A DNA stretch of 64,000 nucleotides from Pseudomonas putida (GCF_002906855.1 NZ_MINI01000028.1:1302001-1366000), one strand, 5' to 3'; positions 1 to 7,569 are shown, counted from the first letter of the stretch. A program made the numbers and translations. The notes: a model not told the origin generated them from the letters alone.

Positions 1-540
1 GCGGTTACCGGTGCCGCTGCACTGGCCTACCTGAACGCTGCCGAAGAGCAGGTCAAGGAAGCCGCTCAGCTGGTCAAGGGCAACCGTGACAACCTGATCG
101 ACAAGCTGTCGGCTGTGCTCGAGCGCAACCGCCAGCTGGAAAAGCAGCTAGAGCAGCTGCAGGCCAAGGCCGCCAGCGCCGCCGGGGACGATCTCTCCAA
201 TGCGGCCGTTGAGGTCAAGGGTGCCAAGGTGCTTGCCGCCCGCCTGGATGGGCAGGATGGCAAGGCACTGCTGGCGCTGGTCGATCAGCTGAAGAACAAG
301 CTCGGCCACGCAGTGATCCTGCTGGGCAGCGAGCATGAGGGCAAGGTCGTGCTGGTGGCCGGCGTGACCAAAGACCTCTCCAGCCAACTCAAGGCTGGTG
401 ACCTGATGAAACAAGCCGCTGCGGCAGTGGGTGGCAAGGGCGGTGGCCGTCCGGACATGGCCCAGGGTGGTGGCGTCGATGTCGCTGCACTGGACCAGGC
501 CCTGGCGCTGGCCGTGCCGTTCGCAGAGCAGGGACTTTGA
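1..540 (+). CDS. alaS: alanyl-tRNA synthetase, C-terminal part
   Basis: Partial gene cut by the left edge; frame 1 is open from base 1 to the TGA at 538-540. The 179 visible residues start with [11 protein letters not shown], the end of the editing region, then a helical stretch ([17 protein letters not shown]) and the C-Ala domain with a Gly-rich segment ([15 protein letters not shown]) that is typical of AlaRS C termini. AlaRS charges tRNA-Ala and clears mischarged Ser and Gly; C-Ala helps bind the tRNA elbow. A strong hairpin follows at once, so the gene ends its transcription unit before lysC. The alaS, lysC, rsmA order is the usual Pseudomonas one. Confidence 0.95.
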   Translation, partial: AVTGAAALAYLNAAEEQVKEAAQLVKGNRDNLIDKLSAVLERNRQLEKQLEQLQAKAASAAGDDLSNAAVEVKGAKVLAARLDGQDGKALLALVDQLKNKLGHAVILLGSEHEGKVVLVAGVTKDLSSQLKAGDLMKQAAAAVGGKGGGRPDMAQGGGVDVAALDQALALAVPFAEQGL

Positions 541-541
541 G

Positions 542-594
542 ATGAAGGGGCCGGCGGTCTAGTCGCCGGCCCCTTCATGTTGGATGGTTTTTTT
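542..594 (+). terminator. rho-independent terminator after alaS
   Basis: A 15 bp perfect stem (542-556 with 564-578) and a 7-base loop are followed by a T tract at 588-594. It sits two bases after the alaS stop. The T tract is about ten bases from the stem, so termination may be partial and some transcripts may enter lysC. Confidence 0.75.
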
Positions 595-625
595 GAGGCC
601 CGGTACGGGCTGAGGCACCATTGAA

Positions 626-1861
626 ATGGCGTTGATCGTACAGAAATTTGGCGGCACCTCTGTCGGTTCCATCGAGCGGATCGAGCAGGTAGCCGAAAAG
701 GTCAAGAAACACCGTGAAGCGGGCGACGACCTGGTGGTTGTGCTGTCGGCCATGAGCGGTGAAACCAATCGCCTGATCGATCTGGCCAAGCAGATCACCG
801 ATCAGCCGGTTCCGCGTGAACTGGATGTGATCGTGTCGACCGGTGAGCAGGTCACCATTGCCCTGCTGACCATGGCCTTGATCAAGCGTGGTGTGCCAGC
901 GGTGTCCTACACCGGCAACCAGGTACGCATCCTCACCGACAGCGCGCACAACAAGGCGCGCATCCTGCAGATCGACGACCAGAAGATCCGTGCCGACCTC
1001 AAGGAAGGTCGCGTGGTCGTGGTAGCCGGTTTCCAGGGTGTCGACGAGCACGGCAGTATCACCACCCTCGGCCGTGGTGGCTCCGACACCACCGGCGTGG
1101 CCCTGGCGGCTGCGCTGAAAGCTGACGAGTGCCAGATCTACACCGACGTCGATGGCGTCTACACCACCGACCCGCGTGTCGTGCCACAGGCCCGCCGCCT
1201 GGAGAAGATCACTTTCGAAGAGATGCTGGAAATGGCCAGCCTCGGTTCCAAGGTGCTGCAGATCCGTTCGGTGGAGTTCGCCGGCAAGTACAACGTTCCG
1301 CTGCGCGTGCTGCACAGCTTCAAGGAGGGTCCAGGTACCCTCATTACCATTGATGAAGAGGAATCCATGGAACAGCCGATCATTTCCGGTATCGCCTTCA
1401 ACCGTGATGAAGCCAAGCTGACCATTCGTGGCGTACCGGATACCCCGGGCGTTGCCTTCAAGATCCTCGGCCCGATCAGCGCTTCGAACATCGAAGTGGA
1501 CATGATCGTGCAGAACGTTTCGCACGATAACACCACCGACTTCACCTTCACCGTACACCGCAACGAGTACGAGAAGGCCCACAGCGTGCTGGAAAACACC
1601 GCACGTGAAATCGGTGCCCGTGAAGTGATCGGCGACACCAAGATCGCCAAGGTGTCGATCGTCGGTGTCGGCATGCGCTCCCACGCGGGGGTTGCCAGCC
1701 GCATGTTCGAAGCCTTGGCCAAGGAGAGCATCAATATCCAGATGATCTCCACCTCCGAAATCAAGGTCTCGGTGGTCATTGAAGAGAAGTACCTGGAGCT
1801 GGCCGTACGCGCGCTGCACACCGCGTTCGAACTCGACGCTCCTGCCCGACAGGGCGAGTAA
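626..1861 (+). CDS. lysC: aspartate kinase
   Basis: Phosphorylates L-aspartate, the first step towards Lys, Thr, Met and diaminopimelate. The 411-residue protein opens with the kinase signature VQKFGGTSVGS (residues 5-15). It has the GRGGSDTT substrate loop near 150-157 and two C-terminal ACT domains from about residue 265 that normally bind Lys/Thr for feedback inhibition. The start ATG has GAGG at 612-615. An internal in-frame ATG at 1367, preceded by AGAGGA at 1358-1363, would give a 164-residue ACT-only product, as known for the beta subunit of C. glutamicum and B. subtilis type enzymes (see findings). The gene stands alone between two hairpins. Confidence 0.96.
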   Translation: MALIVQKFGGTSVGSIERIEQVAEKVKKHREAGDDLVVVLSAMSGETNRLIDLAKQITDQPVPRELDVIVSTGEQVTIALLTMALIKRGVPAVSYTGNQVRILTDSAHNKARILQIDDQKIRADLKEGRVVVVAGFQGVDEHGSITTLGRGGSDTTGVALAAALKADECQIYTDVDGVYTTDPRVVPQARRLEKITFEEMLEMASLGSKVLQIRSVEFAGKYNVPLRVLHSFKEGPGTLITIDEEESMEQPIISGIAFNRDEAKLTIRGVPDTPGVAFKILGPISASNIEVDMIVQNVSHDNTTDFTFTVHRNEYEKAHSVLENTAREIGAREVIGDTKIAKVSIVGVGMRSHAGVASRMFEALAKESINIQMISTSEIKVSVVIEEKYLELAVRALHTAFELDAPARQGE

Positions 1862-1873
1862 CGCCTTGCTCGG

Positions 1874-1905
1874 AGGGCGCGGCTTGGCCGCGCCCTTCGC
1901 GTTTC
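1874..1905 (+). terminator. putative terminator after lysC
   Basis: A 10 bp GC-rich stem (1874-1883 with 1887-1896) is followed by a short T-containing stretch. The T tract is poor, so the call rests on the stem and its place just after lysC. The rest of the 165-base gap before rsmA holds no gene. Confidence 0.5.
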
Positions 1906-2026
1906 TGGTCGCCACGCAGGCCCTGTCCTGCCGGCGAGGCGATCATCCAGGCTGTGTGTCGTCGTCCACGACTGGCCTGACATCCCAAGACTGAAATCCC
2001 TGAATGTTTTGCGTAAGGAGAAAGCT

Positions 2027-2215
2027 ATGTTGATTCTGACTCGTCGGTGCGCCGAGAGCCTGATCATTGGAGACGGCGAGATCACCGTGACGGTGCTCGG
2101 CGTCAAAGGCAACCAGGTGCGTATTGGTGTCAGCGCCCCTAAAGAAGTGGCTGTTCACCGCGAGGAAATCTACCTGCGGATCAAGAAGGAGAAGGATGAA
2201 GAGCCAAGCCTTTAA
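2027..2215 (+). CDS. rsmA: carbon storage regulator CsrA/RsmA
   Basis: Small RNA-binding post-transcriptional regulator of 62 residues. It starts [16 protein letters not shown] and contains the conserved [14 protein letters not shown] beta strands and the VHREEIY segment with the RNA-contacting Arg (R44 type). It binds GGA motifs in leaders and controls secondary metabolism, biofilm and motility; the Gac/Rsm small RNAs titrate it. I chose the ATG at 2027 because AAGGAG lies at 2015-2020; a longer TTG frame from 2009 has no support. The alaS-lysC-csrA order is conserved in Pseudomonas. Several paralogues usually exist; this is the chromosomal copy next to tRNA-Ser, usually called rsmA or csrA. 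Confidence 0.95.
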   Translation: MLILTRRCAESLIIGDGEITVTVLGVKGNQVRIGVSAPKEVAVHREEIYLRIKKEKDEEPSL

Positions 2216-2273
2216 TTTTTTTGAAGTTTTTTTCAAAAAAAGGGTTGCAAAGGTGAAAGAGGTTCTTTAATAT
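2216..2273 (+). promoter_or_regulatory. A/T-rich upstream element and sigma-70 promoter of tRNA-Ser
   Basis: A 10 bp A/T-only hairpin-like stretch (2216-2225 with 2232-2241) lies before TTGCAA (2245-2250), a 17-base spacer and TAATAT (2268-2273). The start would fall near 2281, seven bases before the mature tRNA. This looks like a strong stable-RNA promoter with an UP element; the same A/T hairpin could help end rsmA transcripts. Confidence 0.6.
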
Positions 2274-2287
2274 TCGCCTCGTGTTGC

Positions 2288-2378
2288 GGTGAGGTGGCCG
2301 AGTGGCCGAAGGCGCTCCCCTGCTAAGGGAGTATACCTCATAAGGGTATCGGGGGTTCGAATCCCCCCTTCACCGCCA
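2288..2378 (+). tRNA. tRNA-Ser(GCT)
   Basis: 91-nt class II tRNA with CCA encoded. The acceptor GGTGAGG pairs with CTTCACC, the anticodon loop has GCT, there is a long variable arm, and the T loop is GTTCGAATC. It reads AGC and AGU codons. Confidence 0.96.
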
Positions 2379-2483
2379 TTATTTGCGTAGGGCGCTGTAA
2401 GCAGTAGGAACACTAAGTCGTTGAAGTTAAACGAAAAAGTTCTTGCAAATATGTTTCAGCGAACTATCATGCGCGGCAATACT

Positions 2484-2560
2484 GGACTCATAGCTCAGCT
2501 GGATAGAGTACTCGGCTACGAACCGAGCGGTCGCAGGTTCGAATCCTGCTGAGTCCACCA
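2484..2560 (+). tRNA. tRNA-Arg(ACG), copy 1
   Basis: 77 nt including encoded CCA. The acceptor GGACTCA pairs with TGAGTCC, the anticodon is ACG (inosine at 34 reads CGU, CGC, CGA), and the discriminator base is A. First of four tandem copies. Confidence 0.96.
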
Positions 2561-2633
2561 CTTTTGAAGTGGCTTTGTTTGCAAGGCTGCTTCAAATCAA
2601 CCAGTGGTAATCTGGTCTAAAAATACCAATCGC

Positions 2634-2710
2634 GGACTCATAGCTCAGCTGGATAGAGTACTCGGCTACGAACCGAGCGGTCGCAGGTTCGAATCCTGCT
2701 GAGTCCGCCA
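2634..2710 (+). tRNA. tRNA-Arg(ACG), copy 2 (G73 variant)
   Basis: Same sequence as copy 1 except that the discriminator base before CCA is G (2707) instead of A. All stems are intact. Arginyl-tRNA synthetase accepts A or G at 73, so it should work. Confidence 0.95.
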
Positions 2711-2781
2711 CTTTTTGAAGTGGCTCTGCTTGCAAAGTCGCTTCACCCGCCAGCGGTATCTGGTTTGAAACTGCCAACCAC

Positions 2782-2858
2782 GGACTCATAGCTCAGCTGG
2801 ATAGAGTACTCGGCTACGAACCGAGCGGTCGCAGGTTCGAATCCTGCTGAGTCCACCA
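2782..2858 (+). tRNA. tRNA-Arg(ACG), copy 3
   Basis: Identical to copy 1 over 77 nt with CCA encoded. The spacer before it resembles the others, showing that the tRNA plus spacer was duplicated as a unit. Confidence 0.96.
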
Positions 2859-2928
2859 CTTTTGAAGTGGCTCTGCTTGCAAAGACGCTTCACCCACCAG
2901 TGGTAATCTGGTCTAAAACTACCACCAC

Positions 2929-3005
2929 GGACTCATAGCTCAGCTGGATAGAGTACTCGGCTACGAACCGAGCGGTCGCAGGTTCGAATCCTGCTGAGTC
3001 CACCA
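2929..3005 (+). tRNA. tRNA-Arg(ACG), copy 4
   Basis: Identical to copy 1. It is the last in the array and is followed within 11 bases by a strong terminator, so the four tRNAs, perhaps with tRNA-Ser, form one transcript. Confidence 0.96.
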
Positions 3006-3015
3006 TACAATCAAG

Positions 3016-3047
3016 AAGCCCGCTCAATTGAGCGGGCTTTTTGTTTT
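3016..3047 (+). terminator. terminator of the tRNA-Arg array
   Basis: A 10 bp stem (3016-3025 with 3030-3039), a 4-base loop and a T-rich tail TTTTTGTTTTC. Classic rho-independent form. Confidence 0.9.
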
Positions 3048-3382
3048 CTATTTCACTGCTTTGTCAGTGATGCCTGACTAGACTGCACAGTAACCCGCTC
3101 GACAGACTTTTGCGCGGCGGATGTGTTTTTTATTGCTCGCCCGCCGTCGCACTGATGGCTTCGAGCATTGTCCCAGCTTTATCGCGCAAACGATTGTTCT
3201 GGCCAAAATTTTAAGCGATCTGACAGCTTAGGCAGTGTATGATTGCGCCCGTCAGCCCCGCCGGGGCTTGTGGAAAACCACCATGGACTTACCCAGTAGT
3301 TACTCCTTAACAAGATTCATACAGCTAGATCTGACTGATTGATTCTCCCGGCGTGCTCCGCTGCTGGGAGTGGAGTTCGCCT
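3048..3382 (+). promoter_or_regulatory. mgtE upstream region with leader ORF and SD-masking hairpin
   Basis: A 335-base stretch with no full-size gene. It holds a GC palindrome (3254-3268), a small GTGG-AAAA-CCAC hairpin just before 3283, a 19-codon ORF from ATG 3283 to TGA 3342 (product MDLPSSYSLTRFIQLDLTD), and then CTCCC (3345-3349), which can pair with GGGAG (3366-3370) in the mgtE Shine-Dalgarno region. The layout resembles leader-peptide control of Mg transport genes elsewhere, but that reading is inference; no known riboswitch was recognised and I could not place a convincing promoter. Confidence 0.4.
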
Positions 3383-4825
3383 ATGACTGAAGTAGAAGTA
3401 AAGAAAGCGCAAGAAAGCCTGCAGGATCGCCTGGCCCAGGTGGTCGAACTGCTGCAGCGCCAACGTGTGGTAGAAGACCTGACCCACCGTCAGGAAGGTC
3501 AGCACAATGACCTGGTGGAGAATCTTGTCCACCGCCAGAACCTGGTTGACCTGCAGCGCAAGCTGGACGACCTGCACCCTGCCGACGTCGCCTATATCCT
3601 CGAAGCCCTGCCCCTGCAAGACCGCCTGACGGTCTGGCAGCTGGTGCGCTCGGATCGTGACGGCGACATCCTCCTCGAAGTTTCCGACTCTGTTCGTCAA
3701 TCGCTGATCGCCGACATGGACGATCACGAGATCCTGGCTGCCGCCAAGGAAATGGACGCTGACGAACTGGCCGACCTGGCGCCAGAGCTGCCACGCGATG
3801 TCGTCCACGAGCTGATGGAAAGCCTCGATGCCCAGCAGCGCGAGCGTGTGCGCTCGGCGCTGAGCTACGACGAGGAGCAGGTCGGTGCGCTGATGGACTT
3901 CGAGATGGTCACCATCCGCGAAGACGTCAGCCTGGAAGTGGTACTGCGTTACCTGCGGCGCCTGAAGGAGCTGCCCAACCATACCGACAAGCTATTCGTG
4001 GTCGACTATGAAGGCATCCTCAAGGGCGTGCTGCCGATCAAGCGCCTGCTGGTCAACGACCCGGAGAAGAAGGTAGCGGAGGTCATGGCGACCGACCCGG
4101 TATCCTTCCAGCCCGAGGAAGATGCCTACGATGCGGCGCAAGCCTTCGAGCGTTATGACTTGGTATCGGCGCCGGTAGTCGATAAGGCCGAGCGCCTGAT
4201 TGGCCGTCTGACCATCGACGAGATGGTCGACCTGATCCGTGAGGAGAGCGAGAGCGAAGTGCTCAACATGGCGGGTCTGCGCGAGGAGGAGGACATTTTC
4301 GCCTCGGTCTGGCGCTCGTTCCGCAACCGTTGGGCATGGCTGGCAATCAACCTCATTACCGCCTTCGTTGCTTCTCGCGTGATCGGCCTGTTCGAGGGCT
4401 CGATTGAAAAACTGGTAGCGTTGGCTGCGCTGATGCCGATCGTTGCCGGTATTGGTGGCAACTCGGGTAACCAGACTATCACCATGATCGTCCGTGCCAT
4501 GGCGCTGGACCAGGTATCGCCGGGCAATACCAGCCGCTTGATGCGCAAGGAGTTGGCGGTATCGCTGATCAACGGCCTGGTGTGGGGCGGCGTGATTGGT
4601 GCAGTGGCGTTCTGGCTGTATGGCAGTTGGTCGCTGGGTGTGGTGATGACAGCAGCGATGACTTTGAACCTGTTGCTGGCGGCGTTGATGGGGGTGCTGA
4701 TTCCAATGACCCTGGCCCGCCTGGGGCGTGACCCGGCGATGGGTGCCAGCGTGATGATCACGGCTGTAACCGACAGTGGCGGCTTCTTTATCTTCCTGGG
4801 CCTGGCTACACTGTTCTTGCTGTAA
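3383..4825 (+). CDS. mgtE: magnesium transporter MgtE
   Basis: Mg2+ channel/transporter of the inner membrane, 480 residues. The N-terminal helical domain (about 1-125) is followed by a CBS pair (about 130-265, including MATDPVSFQPEEDAYDAA) that senses cytosolic Mg2+, then five membrane helices from about residue 305. The pore segment GIGGNSGNQTITMIVRAMA is diagnostic of the family. I chose ATG 3383 because GGGAGTGGAG lies at 3366-3375; upstream in-frame codons to 3353 lack a ribosome site. The preceding leader structure may control translation. A bidirectional terminator separates it from amrZ. Confidence 0.95.
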   Translation: MTEVEVKKAQESLQDRLAQVVELLQRQRVVEDLTHRQEGQHNDLVENLVHRQNLVDLQRKLDDLHPADVAYILEALPLQDRLTVWQLVRSDRDGDILLEVSDSVRQSLIADMDDHEILAAAKEMDADELADLAPELPRDVVHELMESLDAQQRERVRSALSYDEEQVGALMDFEMVTIREDVSLEVVLRYLRRLKELPNHTDKLFVVDYEGILKGVLPIKRLLVNDPEKKVAEVMATDPVSFQPEEDAYDAAQAFERYDLVSAPVVDKAERLIGRLTIDEMVDLIREESESEVLNMAGLREEEDIFASVWRSFRNRWAWLAINLITAFVASRVIGLFEGSIEKLVALAALMPIVAGIGGNSGNQTITMIVRAMALDQVSPGNTSRLMRKELAVSLINGLVWGGVIGAVAFWLYGSWSLGVVMTAAMTLNLLLAALMGVLIPMTLARLGRDPAMGASVMITAVTDSGGFFIFLGLATLFLL

Positions 4826-4874
4826 TGCGATTGGGGTGCCTTGCGCGCCCTTGGTCATTTTGCGGACACAACTA

Positions 4875-4900
4875 AAAAAGCCAGCTTACGCTGGCTTTTT
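4875..4900. terminator. bidirectional terminator between mgtE and amrZ
   Basis: AAAAAGCCAGC and GCTGGCTTTTT flank a 4-base loop (TTAC). The T tract in both directions fits the convergent genes on either side. Confidence 0.9.
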
Positions 4901-4921
4901 CGTGTCTGCTTGATGCCGGCC

Positions 4922-5248
4922 TCAGGAGGCGTCGGCGGCCATTTCCACATCGTGAGCGATGAGGGCCACCAGCGCATTCTGCTGGCGGTGCGACAGCTGG
5001 CGGAAACGTTGCAGGAGCTCGCGCTCATGCAGCGACAGCTCCGGGCTGTCCAGGCGCATGCTCAGCTCGTCGCCCAGCGCACCTTCCTGGATAAGGCTCT
5101 GCTCCAGGCGCGCGATGATCTCGGAGTTCATGCTGCGGTGATGGTTGCGCGCTACCTCGGCAATGCGCTCACGCATCCCGTCGGGCAGGCGGACGACGAA
5201 CTTGTCAGCGGTGCGGCTCGAATAAATAGCCTGTTTCATTGGGCGCAT
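4922..5248 (-). CDS. amrZ: ribbon-helix-helix regulator AmrZ (AlgZ)
   Basis: Arc-type DNA-binding protein of 108 residues. In P. aeruginosa AmrZ activates alginate genes and twitching, represses fleQ and flagellar genes, and tunes c-di-GMP enzymes. The N-terminal part ([20 protein letters not shown]) and the segment [20 protein letters not shown] match AmrZ, with the DNA-contacting strand KFVVRLP near residue 17-23. The C-terminal half ([20 protein letters not shown]) is the AmrZ oligomerisation tail. I chose ATG 5248 by this N-terminal similarity, although no clear ribosome site is visible. Its target flagellar genes lie in the same window. Confidence 0.92.
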   Translation of the reverse strand: MRPMKQAIYSSRTADKFVVRLPDGMRERIAEVARNHHRSMNSEIIARLEQSLIQEGALGDELSMRLDSPELSLHERELLQRFRQLSHRQQNALVALIAHDVEMAADAS

Positions 5249-5590
5249 ATAAATTGACCGGATTTTACTGGTTCAGGGGAAGCGGTTCTCAAATTGGCCG
5301 CACGGGGTGGAAGTACGACCGTGGCGACGACAAAATGTTCAACCGTCATAAAAATTTGGATGGTCATCTTGCCTCATGGCCGCCGATTCCTTGGCGTCAA
5401 TTCTGTGACAAATAGTGAGCTGGATAAAGGCTTTTTGCCAGTACCAATTATCAGAAATGAGCACTGGTTTGAAAAGTTTTGCATTATCCAGCCCGCCGTA
5501 CCGTCAGCGTTTTGCCGTCAAAAACCTGTAAAACGCAGCAAAGGCCCCAGAAAACACCTAGAATGCGCGGGTTTCCTTCCATAGAGCATA
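5249..5590. promoter_or_regulatory. divergent amrZ-phnN intergenic region
   Basis: 342 bases without a gene, clearly more A/T-rich than the surroundings. It must hold the amrZ promoter (minus) and the phnN promoter (plus). On the minus strand AAACTT (5479-5474) and TCTGA (5455-5451) resemble an AlgT/sigma-22 promoter, but the 18-base spacing is long and the first base of the -35 differs, so I do not call it firmly. No ORF in it looks real. Confidence 0.35.
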
Positions 5591-6184
5591 GTGGCTATGC
5601 AACATGACGCAAGCGCCCGAGATGGAACCTCAGGCCGCCTGATATTCCTGATAGGACCCTCAGGTTCGGGAAAAGATTCCCTGATCGATGCTTCTCGCGC
5701 GCAATTGTCTGCCGCAGGGGTGGAAATTGCCCGTCGTGTGATCACGCGTTCCGCCGAGGCCAAGGGTGAGGCAGCCCATGGCGTCAGCGCGGAGCGGTTC
5801 GCGCAGATGTGCGAGGAGGGCGCGTTCGCCATGCACTGGCGAGCTAATGGCCTGGAGTACGGGATCCCGGCCCAGGTGGATCACTGGCTTGCGCAAGGGC
5901 ACTCGGTGCTGGTGAATGGTTCGCGGGCTTATCTGCCTGAAGCACAGGCGCGCTACCCAGATATGTTGGCCGTTTGCCTGGAAGTGCAACCCGAGGTGCT
6001 GCGTCAACGCTTGCTCGCCCGCGGGCGGGAAACTCCGGAGCAAGTCGAGCAGCGCCTGGCGCGCAATGCTCGGCTGCAATTGGAAACTGCGCCGTCGGTC
6101 TACCCCCTCGACAATTCAGGTGATCTGGCAACTGCAGTTGCGGCCTTGCTCGATCTGTTGCGTCAGGAAAAGTTGATTGCCTGA
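5591..6184 (+). CDS. phnN: ribose 1,5-bisphosphate phosphokinase PhnN
   Basis: Converts ribose 1,5-bisphosphate to PRPP with ATP; in E. coli it belongs to phosphonate (C-P lyase) breakdown. The 197-residue protein is a small P-loop kinase of the guanylate kinase fold: Walker A GPSGSGKDS at about 22-30, the HGVSAERF and HWRANGLEYGIP segments of the family, and an Arg-rich lid near LLARGRETPEQVEQRLARN. The GTG at 5591 and an ATG at 5597 are both possible starts; no strong ribosome site distinguishes them. No other phn genes are near, so it may act in general ribose-phosphate salvage here. Confidence 0.88.
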   Translation: MAMQHDASARDGTSGRLIFLIGPSGSGKDSLIDASRAQLSAAGVEIARRVITRSAEAKGEAAHGVSAERFAQMCEEGAFAMHWRANGLEYGIPAQVDHWLAQGHSVLVNGSRAYLPEAQARYPDMLAVCLEVQPEVLRQRLLARGRETPEQVEQRLARNARLQLETAPSVYPLDNSGDLATAVAALLDLLRQEKLIA

Positions 6185-6312
6185 GCGGCTCTCAGAAAAC
6201 CCCTACGTGCAAAAAGCCCGATTCAGGCATGACAAACGGTGGCGGGCTGGTTAACATGCTCGCCGTCCCGCTGTTGCTGCATTCAGTCAGCACGCATGGC
6301 TTGCGGGTTTCA

Positions 6313-6387
6313 GTCCCTGTAGTTTAATGGATAGAACGGGGTCCTCCTAAGACTCTGGTGCAGGTTCGATTCCTGCCGGGGACGCCA
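6313..6387 (+). tRNA. tRNA-Arg(CCT)
   Basis: 75 nt with CCA encoded. The acceptor GTCCCTG pairs with CGGGGAC, the anticodon loop is CTCCTAA (anticodon CCT), and the T loop is GTTCGATTC. It reads AGG. It directly borders the pyoverdine locus on its left. Confidence 0.95.
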
Positions 6388-6394
6388 TCCACGC

Positions 6395-6418
6395 TAAATC
6401 CCTCCCTCTGCCCCTCGT
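6395..6418 (+). promoter_or_regulatory. iron-starvation (PvdS) promoter of the hydroxylase gene
   Basis: TAAAT at 6395-6399, exactly 16 bases, then CGT at 6416-6418, preceded by GC. This is the PvdS box (G/C)CTAAAT-N16-CGT. It starts eight bases after tRNA-Arg(CCT). The transcript would begin near 6425 and carry a leader of about 165 bases. Confidence 0.75.
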
Positions 6419-6591
6419 TTCCTTTGCACAAGGCCGACGTGCGCTGCGCGCGCCCGAACCGGAGCTTGCTGTCATTTCATCGAGGGTCGAAGGATGCTTG
6501 CCGCCACCTGCTTCAAGGCCAGCCAGGCGCTGCCTGTTGCCAATCAATTGCTGCTCAACCCGCTGCGGCCAGCTGCCGTAAGGGGGAGATC

Positions 6592-7569
6592 ATGAGCACC
6601 ATACTGGAACTGCTGGCCCGGCCCTTGCTGCCTGGCCAGCGCAGCCTGCCCTTGCTGGTCGAGGCGCCCCACGCCGGCCTGGACCTCAACGAGGCGCTGG
6701 AGCCGATCCGCGAGCTGGTCGACCGCCACTTGCTCGACGCCGGCGGCATTCTTTTTCGCGGCTTCGATGTAGGCGGCGCCGAGGCCTTTCGCAGCTTCGC
6801 CGGCGGCTTCGGCCATCCGCTGCTGAATTACGAGTTCGGCTCTACCCCGCGCAGCAACGTTACCCAGGGTGTGTACACCTCAACCGAGTACCCGCCGCAC
6901 CAGAAGATCCCGCTGCACAACGAACAGGCCTACACCCGTGAATGGCCGATGAAGATCTGGTTCTACAGCATGATCGCCGCCGAGAGCGGAGGGGAAACAC
7001 CTATCGCCGACAGCCGCGAGGTGTTCCGCCGGATCGACCCGCGAATCCACGAGCGTTTCAACCGCCATGGGCTGATGTATGTGCGCAACTTCGGCAATGG
7101 CCTGGATGTGCCGTGGGAACAGGTGTTCAACAGTGACGACCCGGCAGTGGTGGAAGCCTACTGTCAGCGCCATGCGATCACCTGCGACTGGAAGGACGAC
7201 GGCGAGTTGCGCACCCGCCAGATCTGTCAGGCAGTGGCCCGCCACCCGCGAACCGGCGAGGATGTATGGTTCAACCAGGCGCACCTGTTCCATGTGTCCA
7301 ACCTGCCGCCCGAGGTGCGCGAGAGCCTGCTGGAGGTCGTCGACGAGGAAGACCTGCCACGCAACGTCTACTACGGCGACGGTTCGCCCATCGAAGACTC
7401 GATACTCGATGAGGTGCGCGGTGTGCTGGATGAGTGCACTATCGCTTTCCCGTGGCAGGAAGGCGATGTGCTGATGCTCGACAACATGCTCGCTGCCCAC
7501 GCCCGCAGCACCTTCACCGGCAAGCGCAAGGTGATCGTGGCCATGGCTGAAGGCCACGCTGCGGGCTGA
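6592..7569 (+). CDS. SyrP-like Fe(II)/2-oxoglutarate hydroxylase
   Basis: TauD-superfamily dioxygenase of 325 residues, resembling SyrP, which hydroxylates aspartate tethered to an NRPS carrier domain. The iron ligands are H and E in PLHNEQAY (about residue 105) and a distal H in NMLAAHARSTF; the Arg of the following stretch (R-S-T-F-x-G-K-R) is the usual 2-oxoglutarate anchor. HxE replaces the commoner HxD. ATG 6592 is chosen because AAGGGGGAGA lies at 6580-6588; the upstream frame runs into the tRNA. It precedes an NRPS with an Asp-type module, so I infer that it makes the beta-hydroxy-Asp ligand of the pyoverdine. It has its own PvdS box. Confidence 0.85.
   Translation: MSTILELLARPLLPGQRSLPLLVEAPHAGLDLNEALEPIRELVDRHLLDAGGILFRGFDVGGAEAFRSFAGGFGHPLLNYEFGSTPRSNVTQGVYTSTEYPPHQKIPLHNEQAYTREWPMKIWFYSMIAAESGGETPIADSREVFRRIDPRIHERFNRHGLMYVRNFGNGLDVPWEQVFNSDDPAVVEAYCQRHAITCDWKDDGELRTRQICQAVARHPRTGEDVWFNQAHLFHVSNLPPEVRESLLEVVDEEDLPRNVYYGDGSPIEDSILDEVRGVLDECTIAFPWQEGDVLMLDNMLAAHARSTFTGKRKVIVAMAEGHAAG

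Larger units (their letters stand above)
2484..3005 (+). repeat. tandem array of four tRNA-Arg units
   Basis: Start-to-start distances are 150, 148 and 147 bases. The spacers share the CACTTTTGAAGTGGCT segment and a CCAGTGGTAATCTGGT-like segment, so whole units were duplicated. The first spacer segment (CACTTTTGAAGTG) is itself a small hairpin and may serve as a processing signal. Confidence 0.9.

Noticed and set aside
575..1915. 446-codon minus-strand frame opposite lysC
   Set aside because: Covers lysC exactly in antisense and reads as a His/Asp-rich shadow.
3254..3268. GC palindrome upstream of mgtE as a terminator
   Set aside because: No T tract on either strand and a near-zero loop; kept only as part of the leader description.
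5294..5584. 96-codon plus-strand frame before phnN
   Set aside because: No ribosome site, A/T-rich non-coding composition, and it overlaps the region where both promoters must lie.
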